From positions 124,001-188,000 of the forward strand of contig DATEFW010000034.1 of NCBI GenBank assembly GCA_035280425.1: a DNA stretch of 64,000 nt, given 5' to 3'. Source of the stretch: QHXW01 sp035280425 (GTDB lineage Bacteria; Acidobacteriota; Terriglobia; Bryobacterales; Bryobacteraceae). Below the pieces are notes generated by a model that saw only the letters and a program-made list of their open reading frames with translations, did not search any database and had not been told where the DNA came from. Below, one piece after another: positions 50,641 to 59,927 of this stretch. Within the stretch, counting starts at the first letter, position 1, and the number at the start of each line of letters is the position of its first letter. A program made the position numbers and the translations under genes.

Positions 50641-52485
50641 ATGCACCCATCCGTGGCGGAAATGGCGATTCTCGCGGTGCTTGTCTGCGCTTCGATCGCC
50701 GCCTTCTGGTTTCGTTTTCGCAAGGTGGTCATAGCCATCCGCAAAGCGAAGCCCGAAAAAACCTGGAGCCTGCACCCGTTGATTCCGCGCATCGCGCGTT
50801 TTATTTGGGAAGTGCTATTACAGGGCAAAGTGATTTTCGACCGGCCGCTTCCCGGCTTTGCGCATGCGCTGGTGTTCTGGGGGTTCTGTGCGTTCGCTTT
50901 GGTCACAATCAACCACATCGCCATGGGGTTCGGTGCGGCGCTTATCCCAAGAGAAAGCTCTTTCGGCCGTGTTTATTTTGCGTTAGTCGCAGTGTTTGCC
51001 GTTGCTGTGGCCATCGGGATCGCCGGGCTTGCTGTGCGGCGCTTCGTCTCGCGGCCGGTTTGGCTCGGGCACGTTTCCGGCGAATCGGGCGTGATCGCGC
51101 TGCTGATTTTCCTCCTGATGGTGACTTATTTGGGCACATATTGGCTCGGCGAAGAGGCCGCCACTGGTCGCGTGAGCTGGTGGCTGCATACTCTCACGTT
51201 GCTCGCATTCCTGCCCCTGATTCCTCATACCAAACATCTACACTTGATATTAAGCCCGGCCACAATTTTTGCCCGACGCGATGGGTTCAGCCGGATACCT
51301 CCGCTCGAAGGCGATGAAGATTTCGGTCTCGACAGCGGTAAAGACATCACGAAGCTGATTGCTCTGCAAGCCTACTCATGCGTCGAATGCGGCCGCTGCA
51401 CCGAATTCTGCCCCGCATACAACACCGGCAAAGTGCTGAACCCGAAGGAAATTATTCTTGGGATGCGCGGTTATCTGAATGAGCAAGGCGCCGGCTCGGA
51501 AGCGCCCCTGTTGGGACCGCATATTTCCAGCGAAGCCGCATTCCAGTGCACTACTTGCGGCGGCTGCGAGTACTCGTGCCCGGTCGGTATCCAGCATCTT
51601 CCGGTGATCATCGGTCTGCGGCGTGGAGCGGTTAACACCGGCAAGTGGGAAGATGAGTACGGCTCGAAATTCTTTCTCACACTCGAGCGTAACGGTAACT
51701 CCCTTGGATTTTCCGCCACTGAGCGCCAGAAGTTCATCGAGAAAAACCAACTCCCTTTCTTCGATGGCACTCAGGAATACTGCCTCTGGCTAGGCTGCAT
51801 GGGGGCTTATGATACAGGCGGCAGGGAGACGATTCTCGCCCTGACCCGCATCCTGCGCCATCTCGGTATCACTTTCGGCGTATTACGCAAAGAGAAGTGT
51901 ACCGGCGACCCGATCCGCCGTCTTGGTAACGATTATCTATTCTCTCAGCTCGCCGAGCCCAACCTCGAGCACTTGAAGGAAAGCAAAGCTCAAAAGTTGA
52001 TTTCTATTTGCCCGCATTGCGTCAGAACCATGGGAGAAGACTGGAAAGAATTCGGCGCGGCGCTTCAGATCGAGCATCACAGCGAACTGCTGGCGCGCTA
52101 CGCGGACCGGTTGCCGCAAGCGAATGGTGCGCACGGCACCGTCGTTTATCATGATCCTTGCTACCTCGGCCGCTATCGCAACATTTACGACGAGCCGCGA
52201 CAGGTGATCGCGCGTTTTGCGAGCGAAATCGACCCTCCCCGCGCGCGTGAACGTTCCTTTTGCTGCGGCGCCGGCGGCGGCCAGATGTTTCTCGGCGAGG
52301 AAAAGGGCAAGCGGATCAACGTGGCGCGCGCGGAAGAACTGGCGGCCGCCGGTGCAGAAACAGTCGGCGTGGCGTGCCCCTTCTGCCAGTCGATGTTTCG
52401 CGATGCCCTTGCGGCAGTCAGCCAGACGCCGCCCAAGTTGCTCGACATTGCGCAGATTGTCGCGGCGGCCATTGAGCCGCAGTGA
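50641..52485 (+). CDS. Membrane-anchored Fe-S oxidoreductase (HdrD/GlpC-like)
   Basis: 614 residues. About five transmembrane helices (1-215) in the manner of a b-type membrane subunit with several His in helices. Then two 4Fe-4S sites: CVECGRCTEFCP and CTTCGGCEYSCPVG, and two cysteine-rich CCG domains (CLWLGCMGAYD; CPHCVRTMGEDW; CCGAGGGQMF and CPFCQSMF). This is the layout of membrane Fe-S oxidoreductases that link cytosolic electron donors to menaquinone. The electron donor is unknown; no ETF or acyl-CoA genes are adjacent. TAGGCT lies 8 nt before the ATG without a ribosome site. Confidence 0.9.
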   Translation: MHPSVAEMAILAVLVCASIAAFWFRFRKVVIAIRKAKPEKTWSLHPLIPRIARFIWEVLLQGKVIFDRPLPGFAHALVFWGFCAFALVTINHIAMGFGAALIPRESSFGRVYFALVAVFAVAVAIGIAGLAVRRFVSRPVWLGHVSGESGVIALLIFLLMVTYLGTYWLGEEAATGRVSWWLHTLTLLAFLPLIPHTKHLHLILSPATIFARRDGFSRIPPLEGDEDFGLDSGKDITKLIALQAYSCVECGRCTEFCPAYNTGKVLNPKEIILGMRGYLNEQGAGSEAPLLGPHISSEAAFQCTTCGGCEYSCPVGIQHLPVIIGLRRGAVNTGKWEDEYGSKFFLTLERNGNSLGFSATERQKFIEKNQLPFFDGTQEYCLWLGCMGAYDTGGRETILALTRILRHLGITFGVLRKEKCTGDPIRRLGNDYLFSQLAEPNLEHLKESKAQKLISICPHCVRTMGEDWKEFGAALQIEHHSELLARYADRLPQANGAHGTVVYHDPCYLGRYRNIYDEPRQVIARFASEIDPPRARERSFCCGAGGGQMFLGEEKGKRINVARAEELAAAGAETVGVACPFCQSMFRDALAAVSQTPPKLLDIAQIVAAAIEPQ

Positions 52486-52490
52486 GAAAC

Positions 52491-53453
52491 CTATTTCGAC
52501 GCCGGGATCGAACTCACACTCGGCGTCGCTCCGCCGCGCCATTTACGAAATGCGTAACGAAATCCGTTTCCGGCAATTTCTGCCAGCTCGGTATCCGAGA
52601 ACGCAAACTGCGTTTTTGCCAGATCGTACTCCCGCGTGAGGGTTGTCCCGAAGATTCCCGGGTCGTCCGAATTCAGCACAATCGGCACGCCCGCTTCGTG
52701 AAGGCGCCTGACCGGATGTTCGTTGAGCGAGCGGACCGCGCCGGTCGCTACGTTGCTGGTTAGCGAAATCTCAAGTGGAATGGCATTATCACGCAGATGT
52801 CGCACCAGAGCCGGATCGTCAATTGCGCGAATTCCATGGCCGACTCGCTCCGCTCCGATTCGTAGCGCACCCCATATCGACTCCGGTCCCGCCGTTTCTC
52901 CGGCGTGCGCCGTCAGCCGCAGCCCCTTACTCTGTGCGAATTGGTACGCTTCTCGAAACCACTCGGCTGGGCCGCGCTCCTCGTCGCCACCAATCCCGAA
53001 CGACACGACACCATCGTCGACCCGTTCTGCCGCGAGCTCCGCCACCTGCATCGCGTGCGCCGCGCCGAAATGGCGAATCGCATCGAGATTCCACCAGACC
53101 TCAACCGGCGACGCGGCCTGCACGCGCCGGATGGCTTCGTAGATCGCCGCGAAATTTTGTTTCTTCCACAAAACCACGCCCGCAGAGAGCGTAATCTCGG
53201 CATAGCGGACGTTTTCTCGTTCCAAATTCTCCAGCAGGCGCTTCAACAACAGCGCGTAATCGTCCGGACTACGCAGGTGCTCCACCACCCACTTGAAACA
53301 CTCCAGAAAGCCGGCGAAATTGGAAAACCGGTATCGCTGCCTGATCTCCTCGATCGGCGCTTCCGGCACAAGTTCGTGCAGGATCTCGGGAGTTGCCGAA
53401 CCCTCCAGATGCAAGTGCAGTTCCGCTTTCGGAAGTTCATGGAGTGCGCCCAT
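52491..53453 (-). CDS. add: Adenosine deaminase-family protein
   Basis: About 320 residues. ADA signatures: AELHLHLEGSATP (metal His pair), LTAHAGETAGPES (His and the catalytic Glu), RVGHGIRAIDD (His) and LNSDDPGIFG (paired Asp). It hydrolyses adenosine or a related purine nucleoside/base; distinguishing true adenosine deaminase from adenine deaminase is not possible by eye. I prefer ATG 53453 (MGALHELPKAELH), which follows a TATTAT box by 7 nt; the ATG at 53462 would lie inside that box. Confidence 0.88.
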   Translation of the reverse strand: MGALHELPKAELHLHLEGSATPEILHELVPEAPIEEIRQRYRFSNFAGFLECFKWVVEHLRSPDDYALLLKRLLENLERENVRYAEITLSAGVVLWKKQNFAAIYEAIRRVQAASPVEVWWNLDAIRHFGAAHAMQVAELAAERVDDGVVSFGIGGDEERGPAEWFREAYQFAQSKGLRLTAHAGETAGPESIWGALRIGAERVGHGIRAIDDPALVRHLRDNAIPLEISLTSNVATGAVRSLNEHPVRRLHEAGVPIVLNSDDPGIFGTTLTREYDLAKTQFAFSDTELAEIAGNGFRYAFRKWRGGATPSVSSIPASK

Positions 53454-53459
53454 CCCTGC

Positions 53460-53466
53460 CATAATA
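53460..53466. promoter_or_regulatory. Shared -10 element of the divergent add and glgB genes
   Basis: The seven bases CATAATA contain CATAAT read on the plus strand (8 nt before the glgB ATG at 53474) and TATTAT on the minus strand (7 nt before the add ATG at 53453). Both genes lack a ribosome binding site, so two leaderless transcripts seem to start within about 20 bases of each other and must compete for one site. Confidence 0.5.
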
Positions 53467-53473
53467 AACTCGG

Positions 53474-55648
53474 ATGACTGTTGCGGACATCGAAGCGATC
53501 GTTGGCGGCTACCACGGCGACGCTTTCCGCATTCTCGGGCCACATTCGGTTCGCAAACGCGGCGATCAGCCGCGCTGGGAGGTCCGCGCGTTTCTGCCTC
53601 AAGCGGTCTCTGCGGAAGTCGTCACTTCGCAATGTGTTGTTCCTTTATCCAAGCGCCACCAAGAAGGCTTCTACGCGGCTCTATTGGAAGGTGAGCCTCA
53701 GGCTTATACGTTTCGCGCGCACCTTGGTGACGGCCGCACAGTTGAGTTTGATGATCCCTATCGCTTTCCTCCCATGCTTTCCAGCTTTCAACTGCACCTC
53801 CACTCCGAGGGGACAAATTACGAAAGCTATCTCATGCTCGGTGCACACCTGGTCGAAGTAGACGGCGTCGCCGGAGTGCGATTTGCGGTGTGGGCGCCGA
53901 ATGCGGAGTGCGTCACACTGGTGGGAGATTTTAACGACTGGGACACGCGCCGCCATCCCATGCGTCTGCGCGACGGCGGCATCTGGGAAATTTTTCTTCC
54001 CGGCGCCTGTGAGGGCTGTGCTTATAAGTACAACGTGCGATCCCGCTTGCACGGTTACCGCCAGCTCAAAGCGGACCCCTATGCGTTTTATTGCGAGACG
54101 CCGCCCAAATCTGCATCCGTCGTCGCCGACATCGACAAATATCAATGGCGCGACGGCCCATGGATGGAAGCCCGAGCCAAGTGTGAGTGGCTTCGGGAAC
54201 CGATTTCCATTTACGAGGTTCATCTCGAGAGTTGGCTCCGCGGGCCGCACGGAGAATCTCTCAGCTATCGCGACCTGGCGCAGAACCTCGTCTGCTACGT
54301 CAAACAGATGGGCTACACGCATATCGAGTTGTTGCCTGTCATGGAGCACCCTTTTTCCGGATCCTGGGGTTATCAGGTGATCGGTTATTACGCGCCGACC
54401 TCTCGTTTCGGCCCCCCGGAAGATTTCATGCATCTGATCGATCGCTGCCATCAGGAAAACATCGCTGTAATCGTCGATTGGGTTCCCGCGCACTTTCCAA
54501 AAGATGCCCATGGTCTGGCTTACTTCGATGGCTCGGCGCTATATGAACACGCCGATCCGCGAAAAGGCGAACATCGCGATTGGGGTACCCTGATTTTCAA
54601 TTACGGCCGCAATGAGGTGAAAGAGTTTCTCATCTCCAATGCCCTGTTCTGGCTGCGGAAATATCACATTGATGGCTTGCGCGTGGATGCCGTAGCGTCC
54701 ATGCTTTATCTCGATTACTCGCGCCGGCCCGGCGAATGGATTCCTAATCAATATGGCGGCAATGAGAATCTCGAAGCCATCGATTTTATTCGTCGCTTTA
54801 ACGAGCTGGCTCACCAGGTCCCTGGTGCGATTACCGTCGCTGAAGAATCCACGGCATTTACGGGCGTGTCCCGGCCAGTCTATTTGAACGGCTTGGGTTT
54901 CACCATGAAGTGGAACATGGGCTGGATGCACGACATGCTCGAATATTTCAGCAAAGATTCTGTGCATCGCAAGCATCACCACCACAACATCACCTTCAGC
55001 ATGCTCTACGCGTTTACCGAGAATTTCGTCCTGCCCATCTCGCACGATGAAGTCGTTCACGGTAAGCGCTCCCTGCTAAGTAAAATGCCGGGTGACGAAT
55101 GGCAGCGCTTCGCCAACGCTCGTGCTTTTCTGGCATACATGTACGCACACCCCGGCAAGAAACTGTTGTTTATGGGCAGTGAGATTGGCCAGTATGAAGA
55201 GTGGTACCATGCGTCGAGCGTGCCTTGGGACCTGATTCAGTTCGATTACCATCGAAAACTACAGGACACGGTTCGTGCACTCAATCGGTTCTATCGCAGC
55301 AATCCAGCCATGTACGAAGTCGATTTTCATTATTCCGGTTTTGAATGGATGGATTTCCACGATGTCGAAAACTCCGTGATTGCATTTATTCGAAAAGCCG
55401 CCGATCCCAATGATTTCCTGCTGTTCTGCTGTAATTTCACTCCTGTGGTTCGCACGCCCTACGAATTCGGCGTGCCGGCTGAGGGGATCTACGACGAGGT
55501 GTTCAATACCGACGCCGAATCCTTCGGTGGCAGCGGTGTAAAGAATTTCAGCGTGCTGTCGCGGCCCGTCCAGCGCCACAACCGCCCGCACAGCATTTCG
55601 ATTACATTGCCGCCGCTCGCGGTGGTCGCTTTCCGGCGGCGTGCATGA
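53474..55648 (+). CDS. glgB: 1,4-alpha-glucan branching enzyme
   Basis: 724 residues, the usual GlgB length. N-terminal CBM48-type modules (about 5-95, HGDAFRILGPHS, and about 120-205, RFAVWAPNAECVTLVGDFN) precede the GH13 barrel with the catalytic residues in GLRVDAVASMLYLDYSR (Asp), ITVAEESTAFTG (Glu) and PISHDEVVHGK (Asp). It transfers alpha-1,4 chains to make alpha-1,6 branches in glycogen. No other glycogen genes are in the window. Start 53474 is preceded by a TATAAT-like box and no ribosome site. Confidence 0.95.
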   Translation: MTVADIEAIVGGYHGDAFRILGPHSVRKRGDQPRWEVRAFLPQAVSAEVVTSQCVVPLSKRHQEGFYAALLEGEPQAYTFRAHLGDGRTVEFDDPYRFPPMLSSFQLHLHSEGTNYESYLMLGAHLVEVDGVAGVRFAVWAPNAECVTLVGDFNDWDTRRHPMRLRDGGIWEIFLPGACEGCAYKYNVRSRLHGYRQLKADPYAFYCETPPKSASVVADIDKYQWRDGPWMEARAKCEWLREPISIYEVHLESWLRGPHGESLSYRDLAQNLVCYVKQMGYTHIELLPVMEHPFSGSWGYQVIGYYAPTSRFGPPEDFMHLIDRCHQENIAVIVDWVPAHFPKDAHGLAYFDGSALYEHADPRKGEHRDWGTLIFNYGRNEVKEFLISNALFWLRKYHIDGLRVDAVASMLYLDYSRRPGEWIPNQYGGNENLEAIDFIRRFNELAHQVPGAITVAEESTAFTGVSRPVYLNGLGFTMKWNMGWMHDMLEYFSKDSVHRKHHHHNITFSMLYAFTENFVLPISHDEVVHGKRSLLSKMPGDEWQRFANARAFLAYMYAHPGKKLLFMGSEIGQYEEWYHASSVPWDLIQFDYHRKLQDTVRALNRFYRSNPAMYEVDFHYSGFEWMDFHDVENSVIAFIRKAADPNDFLLFCCNFTPVVRTPYEFGVPAEGIYDEVFNTDAESFGGSGVKNFSVLSRPVQRHNRPHSISITLPPLAVVAFRRRA

Positions 55649-55711
55649 TCCGGCCTCCGCTTTTTCCTGGCCACTTCGCTATCCCTGCGATAATCTAGCT
55701 TCTCGGACATC

Positions 55712-57349
55712 ATGAACGGAAATCCATACGACGTTGCGATTATCGGCGCCGGCCACAACGGCTTGGTAGCGGCGGCTTATCTGGCCCGCGCCGGCCACAA
55801 AGTCGTCGTGCTCGAGCGCCGGGATCTGGTCGGCGGATGCTCTGTCACAGAAGAAGTCTGGCCCGGGTTTCGTGTTTCAACCGCAGCTTACCTGGCCAGC
55901 CTCATGCAGGAGCGCATCGTTCGCGATCTCGATCTTACCAAATACGGTTACATCGTCGACGCCAAGGATCCCGCGTTCTTCTCCGCGTTTCCGGATGGAA
56001 GGTACTTTTTCATGTGGCAGGACGAGCGCAAGACGCTCGAGGAAATTGCGAAGTTCTCAACCCGTGACGCCGAGGCCTATCCCGCCTACGAAGCTCACCT
56101 GGAGAAGCTCGCCGAATTCGTGGAATCTCTGCTGCTGACTACGCCGCCCGAGTTCCCCCCGCGCAGCCTCGGCGATTTCATCGATTATCTTAAACTCGCC
56201 GCGCGAATCCGCAAGCTGGGTCGCAGGCAGATTGTCGGCCTGGTCAAAATCTTTACCCAAAGCGCCGCGGATTTTTTGGATGAATGGTTCGAATCTCCCG
56301 AGCTCAAAGTCACTCTCGCCACCGACGGCGTAATCGGCGCCAATGGCGGTCCTCATTCGGCTGGAACCGCTTACATTCTGCTGCATCACTGCATGGGCGG
56401 CGTCGGTGGTAAGCGCGGCTTGTGGGGTTTCGTGCGCGGCGGCATGGGCTCGATTTCGGAGGCCCTCGCTCAATCTGCCCGCAAGTACGGCGCGGAAATT
56501 CGCATGAATGCTCCCGTCGAGCGCATCCTGGTGCAGGACGGCAGCGTGCGCGGCGTCGCGCTCTCAACCGGCGAGGAAATTGAGGCGCCTATGGTCGCGT
56601 CTAATCTCGACCCCCCCACGACGTTTCTGCGTTTGCTCGACGAGCACGATCTCGACACTGAATTCAGAAACTCCATTCACCGGTACCGCAGTGAGGGAAC
56701 CTCGCTAAAGATCAATCTCGCGCTCGCCGGTTTGCCCGATTTCCTCGCCCTTTCCGGTCCCGGCCCGCACCATCGCGCCACCATGCATATCTGCCCCTCC
56801 ATCGACTATGTCGAGCGCGCCTGGGACGACGCCAAATACGGCCAGCCTTCCCGCCGCCCTCTGCTCGAAATGACCATGCCCACCATGTACGATCCCTCGC
56901 TCGCTCCGTCAGGTCATCACATCATGGGAATTTTTCTTCAGTACGCGCCTTACACACTGCGCGGCGCGGACTGGGATAGTGTCCGCGAGCCTTACGCCGA
57001 TCACGTAATCGACTTGATCCAGGAGTATGCTCCCAACATCCGCTCGCTTATCGTAGAACGCCAGGTCCTCACACCGCTCGATCTCGAACGCCGCTTCGGT
57101 CTTACCGGCGGCAATATCTTCCATGGCGAGATGAGCCTCGATCAGATGTTCGTCATGCGCCCGGTCGCGGGCTGTGCGCGTTATCGTACGCCCGTCGCAG
57201 GCCTCTATCTATGCGGATCGGGCGCTCATCCCGGCGGCGGCGTCATGGGCGCTCCAGGTTACAATGCTGCCCGCGAGATGCTCAAAGTCTTGCGTAAGGT
57301 GCAGGCCGATCAGCGTGCTCCCGCCAAAGTCTGGTCATCGCCTAAGTAA
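55712..57349 (+). CDS. Phytoene-dehydrogenase-like FAD oxidoreductase
   Basis: 545 residues of the CrtI/COG1233 family. N-terminal FAD motif IIGAGHNGLVAAAYLARAGHKVVVLERR followed by LVGGCSVTEE; C-terminal closing motif GLYLCGSGAHPGGGVMGAPGYNAA. Similar proteins include phytoene desaturases and pyridine-nucleotide-disulfide-like enzymes, but the bacterial group with this layout is mostly uncharacterised; no carotenoid genes are next to it. It starts after a 63-base gap behind glgB with a TAATCT box upstream. Confidence 0.85.
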   Translation: MNGNPYDVAIIGAGHNGLVAAAYLARAGHKVVVLERRDLVGGCSVTEEVWPGFRVSTAAYLASLMQERIVRDLDLTKYGYIVDAKDPAFFSAFPDGRYFFMWQDERKTLEEIAKFSTRDAEAYPAYEAHLEKLAEFVESLLLTTPPEFPPRSLGDFIDYLKLAARIRKLGRRQIVGLVKIFTQSAADFLDEWFESPELKVTLATDGVIGANGGPHSAGTAYILLHHCMGGVGGKRGLWGFVRGGMGSISEALAQSARKYGAEIRMNAPVERILVQDGSVRGVALSTGEEIEAPMVASNLDPPTTFLRLLDEHDLDTEFRNSIHRYRSEGTSLKINLALAGLPDFLALSGPGPHHRATMHICPSIDYVERAWDDAKYGQPSRRPLLEMTMPTMYDPSLAPSGHHIMGIFLQYAPYTLRGADWDSVREPYADHVIDLIQEYAPNIRSLIVERQVLTPLDLERRFGLTGGNIFHGEMSLDQMFVMRPVAGCARYRTPVAGLYLCGSGAHPGGGVMGAPGYNAAREMLKVLRKVQADQRAPAKVWSSPK

Positions 57350-57742
57350 TTACGAAAGTATCCAGGCTTCCGGATGATGGGTAAATCCGATGTGCGGGTA
57401 ATAGCCCACCGCTTTCGGCGCAGCCAGCAGGACAATTTTAGTAAGCGGCCCGGATTCCTTCCTTGTCCGCTGCACCAGCTCCTTACCGATGCCTTGCTTC
57501 TGATGTGACTGCCGCACCGCCAGATCCGCCAGGTAAGTAACATACGAAAAATCTGTCAGCGATCGCGAAATTCCAACTAATAATCCGCCATCCCAAGCCG
57601 TGATTACTAGGTTCGCGATGGCAAGCATCTGCGCCATCCGCTCACGGTCGTCTACGGGCCTTCGTTCGCCCAGAGTCGAGGCCCGATAAAGTTCAATCAC
57701 TTCGTCCAAATTCAGCTTATTGCCAACGCGATAATCGATCAC
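57350..57742 (-). CDS. GNAT-family N-acetyltransferase
   Basis: 130 residues. GNAT fold: LYRASTLGERRPV, WDGGLLVGISRSL, the acetyl-CoA motif RQSHQKQGIGKELVQR (Q-x-x-G-I-G-K pattern) and AAPKAVGYYPHIGF near the end. GTG start at 57742. The stop abuts the end of the convergent flavoprotein gene with no gap. It is the last gene of the minus-strand operon that begins with the gamma-glutamyltransferase, 9 bases after the flavoprotein of that operon. Acceptor substrate unknown; an amino acid or amine is plausible from the neighbours. Confidence 0.85.
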   Translation of the reverse strand: MIDYRVGNKLNLDEVIELYRASTLGERRPVDDRERMAQMLAIANLVITAWDGGLLVGISRSLTDFSYVTYLADLAVRQSHQKQGIGKELVQRTRKESGPLTKIVLLAAPKAVGYYPHIGFTHHPEAWILS

Positions 57743-57751
57743 GGAATCCCT

Positions 57752-58885
57752 TCAACTTACCGCTCGCATGCTCCCGAAAAGCTGCCGGTGACCTTCCATT
57801 ACCTGCTTCTTCGCCTCCAGATTTGGCTCCAGACTCCACTCGCCGTTCTCGTGCGTGCCGCCCAGCAAAATTCCGTCGCGCCGTGGAAACATGTAAAGCT
57901 GCTCTTTGATGACCGCGTACTCAACTTCCGGTTGAGGCAGCAGCACCGTGAGTTGTCCCTTGACCGGCGTAAGCTGCTCATCCCCGAATAGCGCGCGTGC
58001 TCCCAGCCCCGTGCAATTGATGACCACTGCCTCCGGCAGGGCGATCACTTCCTCGAGACTTCGGAACTCCCGAACCACCACGCGCCCACCCGCGAGAAAA
58101 AAATCGCGCAGCACGGCATTTAGGTAAACCGGCGGCTCGATCATCATCGTGTCGAACTGTCGCACATACGTAGAGGCAAAAGGATGCTCGCCGCGAGCCA
58201 GATCGTGGAGTTCGGGAAACAGGTCCCGCAGCGGGCTGTTCGATCCGATGAGCCGGTTGTCGGCCACAGGCTCATCGCTCAGCAGATAATTCGGCAGCCA
58301 GCGTACGCCGTAGTAATCGCCGAGCATCGTTTGGAAATAGCGGTTGGAAATTCGCGCCGCGCGAATGAACTGCTCGTTGAATTCCGCTGTCGCCCGGTCT
58401 TGCTCGAATACCGAGACCGGCAGCCATTGCGCTCCCGCGATGTTGGACGTTGTTTCCGGCGGCAGATCTTTGGCATAAATCGTCACCGTTCGGCCACGCC
58501 TCTGCAACAAACGCGCCGTTGCGAGTCCCACGCCCCCACATCCGATCACAGCGGCATTCGACTCACCTGTCACCTGCGCCAGTTCGACTGCCATAAACGA
58601 CGTGCCCCACGACAGCGTCATTCCGTCGCCGCCGTGCCCGTAGTTGTGCACGATGACCTTGGCTCCCGCCTTCTCCGCACGCACCACGAAGCCCGATGGC
58701 CGGAACGGCCGCAGTCCGGCGACCGTGCGCGTGACCCGGTCATCCGAGACGAACACCGGCGCAAACCTTTGCCTGTATGGAACTGCGGGAATCGCGCCTG
58801 CCGGCGGTTTATGCGCCACGCAGCCAACCGCCGCCGCCGAAGCTCCTCCCGCCAAACCCGCGAGAAAGTCCCGCCGTCGAATCAC
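57752..58885 (-). CDS. Exported D-amino-acid-oxidase-like flavoprotein
   Basis: 377 residues of the DAO superfamily. The N-terminus has both a Tat motif (RRRDFLAGLAGG) and a lipobox-like AAVGC, so it may be a Tat-exported lipoprotein. FAD segments are AAVIGCGGVGLATARLL, NYGHGGDGMTLSWG (upstream), VINCTGLGARALFGD and the C-terminal PRRDGILLGGTHENG, which match D-amino-acid/D-aspartate oxidases. It oxidises an amine substrate, probably a D-amino acid. It begins 1 base after the serine hydrolase stop. Confidence 0.83.
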   Translation of the reverse strand: MIRRRDFLAGLAGGASAAAVGCVAHKPPAGAIPAVPYRQRFAPVFVSDDRVTRTVAGLRPFRPSGFVVRAEKAGAKVIVHNYGHGGDGMTLSWGTSFMAVELAQVTGESNAAVIGCGGVGLATARLLQRRGRTVTIYAKDLPPETTSNIAGAQWLPVSVFEQDRATAEFNEQFIRAARISNRYFQTMLGDYYGVRWLPNYLLSDEPVADNRLIGSNSPLRDLFPELHDLARGEHPFASTYVRQFDTMMIEPPVYLNAVLRDFFLAGGRVVVREFRSLEEVIALPEAVVINCTGLGARALFGDEQLTPVKGQLTVLLPQPEVEYAVIKEQLYMFPRRDGILLGGTHENGEWSLEPNLEAKKQVMEGHRQLFGSMRAVS

Positions 58886-58886
58886 G

Positions 58887-59927
58887 TTATTTCGCCGCTG
58901 CTGCCACCGCGTCCGACACCGGCCCCAGCAGATGCGCGCGCGACTGATCCGCCGGCTTGGTCGTCAGCAGCACCATGTGCACGCCGTTTTCCGGATCGGC
59001 CCATGCTACGGTGCCCGTCGCTCCATAATGGCCGAACGTCCTCCGTGAACATCCATGTCCGAATGTCCCGGGTTGCAACATCCAGCCCAGCCCCCAAGCC
59101 TCATTCAGGCCAGAAGTATGATTCGAAATCATCGCCGCCGCCGTTTCTCGCTTCAGCACGCGCCCCTCTGGCGCGAGAAACGATTCGAGAAACCGCGACA
59201 CATCTCCAGCGGTCGAATGCACCCCGCCCCACGGCGCACCCAGATCGCGCCAATAAATGCTGTTCCAGTTCCAATCGGCATTGCCTTCCACCTGGCACTG
59301 CGCTGTGTCCTCCACGCGCCGTCCGCCCAGCCCCAGCGATGTCTGCCGCATCCCCAGCGGTAGAAAAACCTCACGCCGTAAAAAATCCCGGAACGGCGTT
59401 TGCGTAATCTTCTGCGCAATCTCCGACGCCAGCAGAATCCCCATGCTCTGGTAACTCACTTTGGCGCCGGGCCTGAACAGCAGCGGCGTCCGGCACACGC
59501 CCGCCACGAATTCCGAAAGCGGCGCGTGCCTTTTTCGCAGCGCCTCATTCTCCGGCAGCATGTCCGGCAGCCCGGAGGTGTGTGTCAGCAAATGCTGGAT
59601 CGTCACCAGATCCTTGTCGCCGCCCGAGAATTCCGGGATAAACTTTCTCACCGGGTCCGTCAGAGCCAGTTCGCGCCGGTCCGCCAGCACCATCACACCC
59701 GTTGCCGTCATTGGTTTCGAAATCGAGGCCAGCACGAACACCGTATCCATGCCGCTCGCCTGCCCGAACGCCCGCGTGAATCGCAGCCGGCCCTGCCGCA
59801 CATCGAGCGCCGCCGCGCGTACCTCGCCTGCATCGGTTGCTTGCTGAACCAGCCGTGCCGCCTCTTCCAACCGCTGCTTCTGGAGCGTGACCGCCACAGC
59901 CGACAAGAGCCACTCCCGCCGCGTCAC
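58887..59927 (-). CDS. Serine hydrolase, class C beta-lactamase fold
   Basis: 346 residues. Beta-lactamase/D-aminopeptidase signatures: the SISK tetrad (FVLASISKPMTATG, nucleophile Ser and Lys), Y in VSYQSMGILLASE, and HYGATG near the C-terminus in place of the KTG triad. N-terminus TRREWLLSAVAV looks Tat-like. Related enzymes are esterases, D-stereospecific peptidases or penicillin-binding proteins. Start overlaps the stop of the gamma-glutamyltransferase gene by 4 bases. Within the operon a D-peptidase role would fit with the neighbouring amino-acid oxidase (inference). Confidence 0.9.
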   Translation of the reverse strand: MTRREWLLSAVAVTLQKQRLEEAARLVQQATDAGEVRAAALDVRQGRLRFTRAFGQASGMDTVFVLASISKPMTATGVMVLADRRELALTDPVRKFIPEFSGGDKDLVTIQHLLTHTSGLPDMLPENEALRKRHAPLSEFVAGVCRTPLLFRPGAKVSYQSMGILLASEIAQKITQTPFRDFLRREVFLPLGMRQTSLGLGGRRVEDTAQCQVEGNADWNWNSIYWRDLGAPWGGVHSTAGDVSRFLESFLAPEGRVLKRETAAAMISNHTSGLNEAWGLGWMLQPGTFGHGCSRRTFGHYGATGTVAWADPENGVHMVLLTTKPADQSRAHLLGPVSDAVAAAAK

